Positions 8,056-11,675 of a DNA stretch of 11,675 bases are shown here, in pieces. This DNA comes from Hamiltosporidium magnivora (lineage: Eukaryota; Microsporidia; Dubosqiidae). The notes beneath the pieces were generated by a model that was given only the letters and a program-made list of their open reading frames with translations, made no database searches and was not told the DNA's origin. Position 1 is the first letter of the stretch. Every line of letters begins with the position of its first letter. The stretch spans positions 1-11,675 of the forward strand of contig PITI01000491.1 of assembly GCA_004325065.1 (NCBI GenBank), written 5' to 3'. A program made the translations under genes and the position numbers.

Positions 8056-8364
8056 ATGCCTAAAAAGAGGTTTTTAAATTGTTCTATAGTTATTTACTAT
8101 TGTTTGGTAGCGAGGATATTCAGCTATAACAAGCTATTTATGAGAAAATTTAAAATATATTTCCTTCCATTGCTATATCTGATAAAATTTTATTTAAACA
8201 ATATCACATCTTTTACATTGGCAACCGTAATTTTTTTTTATAACATTAAGAAGATTCTAGGTTTAATGTATACCATGCTTGTTTTCTCCAATACTCTATC
8301 GAGATCTCTTACGATACTTCAACTCCTAGCATTTCGCCTACAAAGTTTAGAGCGTATTTTGTGA
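8056..8364 (+). CDS. Doubtful ORF, 102 residues, hydrophobic
   Basis: An ATG-started frame (MPKKRFLNCSIVIYYCLVAR at the N-terminus) continues to a TGA at 8362-8364, and is open a further 12 codons upstream to a TAG. It has a basic start and several hydrophobic stretches (YFLPLLYLIKFYL, FTLATVIFFYNI). Its length without stops is unusual for the first, A+T-rich part. The last 80 bases lie in a more G+C-rich patch that reads better on the opposite strand. No family recognised. It may be a chance frame in T-rich DNA or a remnant membrane protein. Confidence 0.25.
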   Translation: MPKKRFLNCSIVIYYCLVARIFSYNKLFMRKFKIYFLPLLYLIKFYLNNITSFTLATVIFFYNIKKILGLMYTMLVFSNTLSRSLTILQLLAFRLQSLERIL

Positions 8365-8722
8365 GCGTACTGGTTGCCAGAAGTTCGTTTATTATATTCG
8401 TTGCCGGTGTGTGATCGCAGATCTAAACCACTCTAGGCCCTCTAAAACTTTGCATCATTTCTAACTACTCTAGAATTTCTAAACTCAATAGACTTCTAGA
8501 TATAAATATCAGGCCAACTCTCATGAGTCTATTTAGAAATGCATGCCATCCCAAGATCTTTAAGCTGCCAATTTGGTTTCCTGGTTTTTAAAGTTAATAT
8601 TTCTGTATCTCTAGAGCGTATAGTCTTATAACTTGAGCAATCCAGTCTAGGTGTCCACTCTTAAAATTGTAAATACATATAAGTTCGGCAACAGGCTGCG
8701 GTCTAGTTTTATAAAAAAAACA
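8284..8722 (-). pseudogene. Decayed coding patch of unknown family
   Basis: A local rise in G+C, as in the recognised retroelement pieces, marks this patch. The minus-strand frame beginning after the TAA at 8725-8723 reads coherent protein-like blocks. These are KTRPQPVAELICIYNFKSGH, LDWIAQVIRLYALEIQKY, LKILGWHAFLNRLMRVGLIF and, after several stops, NIINELLATSTLTKYALNFV then GEMLGVEVS and EISIEYWRK. About five stops in roughly 145 codons is not far below chance for this composition, so the case rests on composition and texture. It lies only about 230 bp from the R4/Dong-like tail but on the other strand. It could be part of another retroelement ORF, but I cannot name the domain. Confidence 0.3.
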
Positions 8723-8955
8723 TTAAAGCTGAATTGTAGCAAACTGTTCAGCAAGTTTTTTCTCTTTTTTAACAATCCATGAATAAACCAAAAATCTAAC
8801 GTGTTTTTATTCTCACCTAAAATTCCAACAATTATATCTATATGCATTTAACATGCTCATTATTAAGCAGAAAAATTTTATTGTAGTTAATCTCTTCAAA
8901 AAAAATAAAAACGAAATATCTTATTTAATAATTATGTAATATAAACATAATTTGA
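8723..8955. other. Short A+T-rich spacer
   Basis: Contains a 66-codon minus-strand frame (8647-8847) that overlaps the decayed patch and has no recognisable features. The remainder is A-rich. The cysteines of a zinc finger belonging to the downstream retroelement tail would be expected here but are not readable. Confidence 0.4.
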
Positions 8956-9540
8956 TAAGTAGATTATTTAGCGACTCGATGTGAGAAAATGCTCTGTTTT
9001 GACTACACCAGGTGGCATAATGAAATGGTAAGATGTCTGCACTATATTATTGTAAATAGCATTAAGTGCATTTCTATCAAAACGAATATGGAGTCGCACA
9101 GTTTAAGGAACTCTTGATAAAGAATATGGAGAATTTAGAGTCGAGAGTGGAATTGAACAAAAGTCGAACTTCGAAATAATCTTCTCGATATTTTCGCTCT
9201 GGACAAGATCCCAATACAATAACCTTCATTGAAGTAGGAACCACGACCTAAGATTCATTTAAAGTAGTGTTATAAAAAAACTTAGGAAGTATGTTCGATT
9301 ATTCAATGAGTCGGGTCTTACTTATAAGATTGGTTTCGAGATAAACCCTTAAAGAATAACTCTGAAATGTATTTTGACAAAGTACCACACAACATACCTT
9401 AAAATAATTCAAATAAACAGGAATATAGAGGCATAAAATTAGTCGATGGTATCCAATAAGACAGTAAAACTATTTCCTTTGATCGGCCAAAAAGACTTGA
9501 GTCTGGACTAAATGCTGAGAGAGTAAAAAGAAAATTTCAG
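8956..9540 (+). mobile_element. C-terminal tail of R4/Dong-like non-LTR retrotransposon (decayed)
   Basis: In R2/R4-class elements a zinc finger and a PD-(D/E)xK restriction-like endonuclease follow the RT and cut the target site. Visible blocks, in order: DYLATRCEKMLCFDYTRWHN (8962-9021; end of the zinc finger, usual H-x5-C-x6-7-Y-[ST]-R-R-H-N-x-V), EMVRCLHYIIVN, then ESHSLRNS (usual RSHSVQEI). Next are ENLESRV (usual VEIRVD) and NLLDIFALDKIP around 9178-9213 (usual RPDIFIYDK; the Pro is lost and the catalytic Asp at 9187-9189 is kept). TFIEVGTTT follows at 9225-9248, with catalytic Glu at 9231-9233. Then come LRKYVRLFNESGLTYKIGFE, TKYHTTYLK, and SMVSNKTVKLFPLIGQKDLS. The blocks alternate frames and carry several stops, so the copy is dead. 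No RT is seen immediately upstream, so it is 5'-truncated or rearranged. The family assignment comes from the ordered motifs recalled from microsporidian and invertebrate elements. Confidence 0.7.
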
Positions 9541-10170
9541 TAAGTGTTATTACCGATGTAGAGCTGCAAAACAACCAACTCTTCTTTAAAGCAAGTAAAA
9601 CGGAGAAAATAGTGTAAAAAATTATATGCGAAAAATATTTTCTTCTGTAATATTTTAGATGGCATAACTACTCGAGGGACCCGCTAATAGATAAAATGAA
9701 GAGTCTGATGCGGTGGAAGGTGGTTATATTGTTCAAATGGTGAAATAAATTTTTTAAAAGATAAATAATTTAATAACCCAGAGCTTAATTAAAAAATAAA
9801 ATATTTATAATGCATGTCAGGGTCAAGGTTTATTTGCAAGTAAAAGTGCAATTGATATCTAAGTTATTTAAAAGTGTTCATACGCTTATAGATAGTCTGA
9901 TGGTAAAAAAATATTTTATTTATTATTTCAAATAAAAAACCACTTAAACGATATGACATTAATCTTGGCCAAAATAGAAAAAGAAACTAAGAAAAACAAG
10001 GCTTCATATAGAAATCCAAATGAAAACTCGTACGTTTAAAATAGTTTGAAATAAGATGTGCGTTGATACGAAGAGATTCTTTTATATGTCTTAAATATAA
10101 ACATAAAAAGACTATTAGAATCTTATAAATGGCATAAAAAAAACTTTGTATAACAAAAGAGAAAACCCTT
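9541..10170. other. Decayed, probably retroelement-derived DNA with no readable domain
   Basis: The first part (to about 9620) may still belong to the R4/Dong-like C-terminus, with short readable bits such as GLNAERVKRKFQ. Around 9815-9850 a possible remnant of an RT motif B (QGQGLFASKSAID in one frame) is too degraded to call. An 84-codon minus-strand frame at 9987-10241 overlaps the following RT-like segment antisense and is judged a shadow. Confidence 0.35.
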
Positions 10171-10174
10171 GAAC

Positions 10175-10560
10175 CATCCTGATGGCATAAGTCGATAACG
10201 CAAGAAATACAGGCGATTTTGAAAATAAATCGGTAGAGCACGAATAAAAAAAAGCGTGTCTGATATTAATGAATAAAATATATTTCATTAGTCAAGCAGC
10301 TAAAACTCATTACTTTTAAGTCGATAAATGACTATTAAAAAACAATATAATCTAATAAATATCTAGGTGTTCTTATGAAGAATTTTAACGACAATAGTAG
10401 AGAAATAGAAAAGATTATATACAGGATATAAGGCATATATATACTTCCTAGGAAATTGAAAATCGATAATCATAATTCTACAATGGGAACTATGAAACAT
10501 ATGAAATCCTTCTTAGATATAGAGATGTATGCGGTGAAAAATAGCAATTTGCCAAATGTA
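10175..10560 (+). pseudogene. Probable RT palm/thumb fragment of an R4-like retroelement
   Basis: A frame starting HKSITQEIQAILKINR, then a TAG where Trp is expected and STNKKKRV, fits the segment after the FADD motif in R4-like RTs (..IQ.IL..I..WS..N.M.VN). Just upstream, HPDGIS at 10175-10192 sits where FADDI would be expected, one frame off, and can only be suggested. About 40 codons later SNKYLGVLMKNFNDNSREIE, with YLGV at 10360-10371, matches the thumb landmark Y-K-YLGV-L. It is followed by KIIYRI and GIYILPRKLKI before decay. The strand is the same as that of the endonuclease tail at 8956-9540, yet this RT part lies downstream of it, so the two belong to different copies or a rearranged one. 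Stops and frame changes show it is dead. Confidence 0.5.
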
Positions 10561-11030
10561 ATGATGCGATGATAGTAATTTGGTGACGTCATTTTAAAGA
10601 AAATATACTACACAGTAAAAAATGTGAAAGATACTGAGAATATGCGGCAATATCGTTTTCAAAAGTTTCTATTAGAATTCAAATTTGTAAATAAAGTCAC
10701 AAGAACCAGGACCAAGCGTAGTAATGTTAAGAAAAAAGAGAAATGTTAATATTCAAATAATCTGCATGTAACTTCCAAGGTTGAAGATTATATTTCATAT
10801 GAAAAGTAGATTGCTGAATGAAATGAAAAATTAGAATCGGTATAGATGAATATTCAAAGGTTTCTTAATAGCAAAAGGTAATAGTTTACATAGAACCAAG
10901 TTCTAGTTTTTAAGTCGCCTCGAAGCCATAGAGTAAGTTGCTATTTCAGCAACAGAGTAACTTTCAAAAATTATTAAAGTAAGAATAAATTATACTTTTT
11001 GAATAATATAAAAGAGAAAAGGGATATATT
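10561..11030. other. Decayed sequence after the RT fragment, no domain recognised
   Basis: Plus-strand pieces such as NYETYEILLRYRDVCGEK and QFAKCNDAMIVIW (about 10487-10573), then KKCERY and SFSKVSIRIQICK, read like protein and probably continue the retroelement ORF, but I could not match them to a motif. Stops are frequent. The last 100 bases are A-rich. Confidence 0.35.
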
Positions 11031-11308
11031 TTAATTAGATCTGATGAAATCGTTGAAATTCTGGGGTTTCGGAGCTGGTTTTTTCTTGGCCAATTTTTCT
11101 ATATCAGATATAATGTTCGGAACACCTATTTCTATTTTTTTTTGTTTAACAGCGAACCCATGTGGCTATTCCCCGAGCCATTGTTATTACAATAAAATTT
11201 AAACATGTTTTCCTTACGTGTAGGTATACCATCAAATTTAAGAAGTGAATATACGTCCATTGAAACAGCAAAACCTATAAAATACAACCAGGTAAGAATA
11301 TAATACAT
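11031..11308 (-). CDS. Small secreted protein, frame broken or shifted at an A9 run
   Basis: The ATG at 11308-11306 is the first Met after an upstream in-frame TAA. The first 58 codons end at a TAG (11134-11132) immediately after nine consecutive A (plus-strand T9 at 11135-11143). The N-terminus MYYILTWLYFIGFAVS is a good signal peptide with likely cleavage after AVS. The mature part starts MDVYSLLKFDGIPTRKENMF and contains one Cys and an Asn/Gly/Ser-rich stretch. With one extra A in the run, the frame continues 34 codons (IEIGVPNIISDIEKLAKKKP then APKPQNFNDFIRSN) to a TAA at 11033-11031, a charged, Pro-containing tail that looks coding. The full product would be about 92 residues. Possible explanations are a recent frameshift, a homopolymer sequencing error, or slippage. 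Local G+C is higher than in the flanks. No family recognised. The opposite strand also carries a plausible spliced ORF, so strand is not settled. Confidence 0.45.
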
Positions 11309-11491
11309 ATCTACTAAAATTTAAAATATAAATATACTTTTAAATTTAAATTGAAATTAAAAAATATTTTTTGATGATCAAATTTTTTTTTGCAACATTA
11401 ACCATAATTAGGTCTTTATTTTTAGTCAATAAATGATTTAGAACAAATTGAAAAATATGTCTCCATGCAATCTTTAATAAATAAATCTTAA
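11205..11491 (+). CDS. Alternative spliced two-exon ORF, 50 residues
   Basis: Exon 1 (11205-11291) starts with ATG after an in-frame TAA and encodes MFSLRVGIPSNLRSEYTSIE plus nine more residues, ending in CAG. A strong 5' splice consensus follows (CAG|GTAAGA). A T-rich tract ending in TTTTTAG at 11425 is a fair acceptor. Exon 2 (11426-11491) encodes SINDLEQIEKYVSMQSLINK-S and a TAA, in phase. The putative intron is 134 bp and very A+T-rich. The product is polar with no signal peptide and matches no family I know. It overlaps the minus-strand signal-peptide ORF antisense, so probably only one is real. If the organism is microsporidian, introns are rare and this reading is less likely. Confidence 0.25.
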
Positions 11492-11675
11492 ATTAAAATT
11501 AATTTTTATATTCCCTTTAAAAACCAATTTTGGGATTTATATTTTTTTAAATTAACTATAACGTATTTTGGTATAATTATACCAATTTAAACTATATAAA
11601 TTTTTATTGTGGCATAATAAATGTAAATGTAGAACTGAAATTTTTTAGTATAAAATAGAATAATTGGGCTGATTT
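11492..11675. other. A+T-rich right edge, no gene seen
   Basis: Very A+T-rich sequence with no coherent frame. It holds one perfect palindrome, listed separately. Promoter elements for the minus-strand ORF at 11308 would fall between that ORF and here, but TA-rich strings are too common to single one out. Confidence 0.5.
11568..11585. repeat. Perfect 18-bp palindrome
   Basis: TTGGTATAATTATACCAA is its own reverse complement with no spacer. It lies about 260 bp upstream of the minus-strand secreted ORF start. It could be a dimeric protein-binding site, a cruciform-prone element or coincidence; nothing else supports a role. Confidence 0.5.

Noticed and set aside
8284..8722. Upstream half of the R4/Dong-like element at 8956-9540
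   Set aside because: The protein-like text is on the opposite strand and contains no RT motif.
9987..10241. 84-codon minus-strand ORF
   Set aside because: Antisense to the RT-like segment with EIQAIL; no coherent family signal.
11044..11202. 52-codon plus-strand ORF beginning MKSLKFWGFG
   Set aside because: Looks like a signal peptide, but it is exactly antisense to the Lys/Pro/Asp-rich tail of the minus-strand ORF, which reads as more natural protein.

Overview
The window looks like a gene-poor, A+T-rich stretch of a eukaryotic nuclear genome, made mostly of decayed transposable elements with a few small ORFs of unknown function. Remnants of at least two non-LTR retrotransposon classes can be read by eye. 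There are also weaker traces of a gypsy-like LTR element and a MULE-like DNA transposon. No rRNA, tRNA, CRISPR array or bacterial-type operon was seen. Three things together make a microsporidian-type genome (possibly Hamiltosporidium-like) my best guess: the R4/Dong-like restriction-endonuclease retrotransposon tail, a 9-residue coding minisatellite at the left edge, and very A+T-rich spacers. This rests on remembered family resemblance, not a search. An arthropod or other TE-rich host is not excluded.

Layout. Positions 1-205 (minus) hold a 3'-truncated ORF carrying a 27-bp minisatellite. Positions 291-3140 (minus) are a nearly full-length but dead RTE-like element: AP-type endonuclease, linker, reverse transcriptase and C-terminal region. 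Positions 3289-3629 (minus) hold two short segments resembling a gypsy-type RT core followed by an integrase first-Asp motif, apparently an internally deleted copy. Positions 4027-4710 (minus) are a decayed frame with weak MULE-transposase character. Positions 4711-6913 are extremely A+T-rich spacer.

Positions 6914-7681 (plus) form a single reading frame of 256 codons with only two internal TAA codons in a region where about twenty stops are expected; it ends in hydrophobic segments and is unrecognised. Positions 8056-8722 hold two weak overlapping frames on opposite strands. Positions 8956-9540 (plus) are the C-terminal zinc-finger and endonuclease tail of an R4/Dong-like element. Positions 10175-10560 (plus) look like the RT palm and thumb of a related copy lying in the wrong order. 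Positions 11031-11308 (minus) encode a small protein with a signal peptide, broken or shifted at an A9 run. On the opposite strand, 11205-11491 can be read as a two-exon ORF.

How the parts work together: the retroelements are dead, with lost catalytic residues, stops and frameshifts, so they form a TE graveyard rather than a working system. Candidates for living genes are the repeat-bearing ORF at the left edge, the 6914-7681 membrane-type frame and the secreted ORF at 11031-11308. None could be assigned a function.
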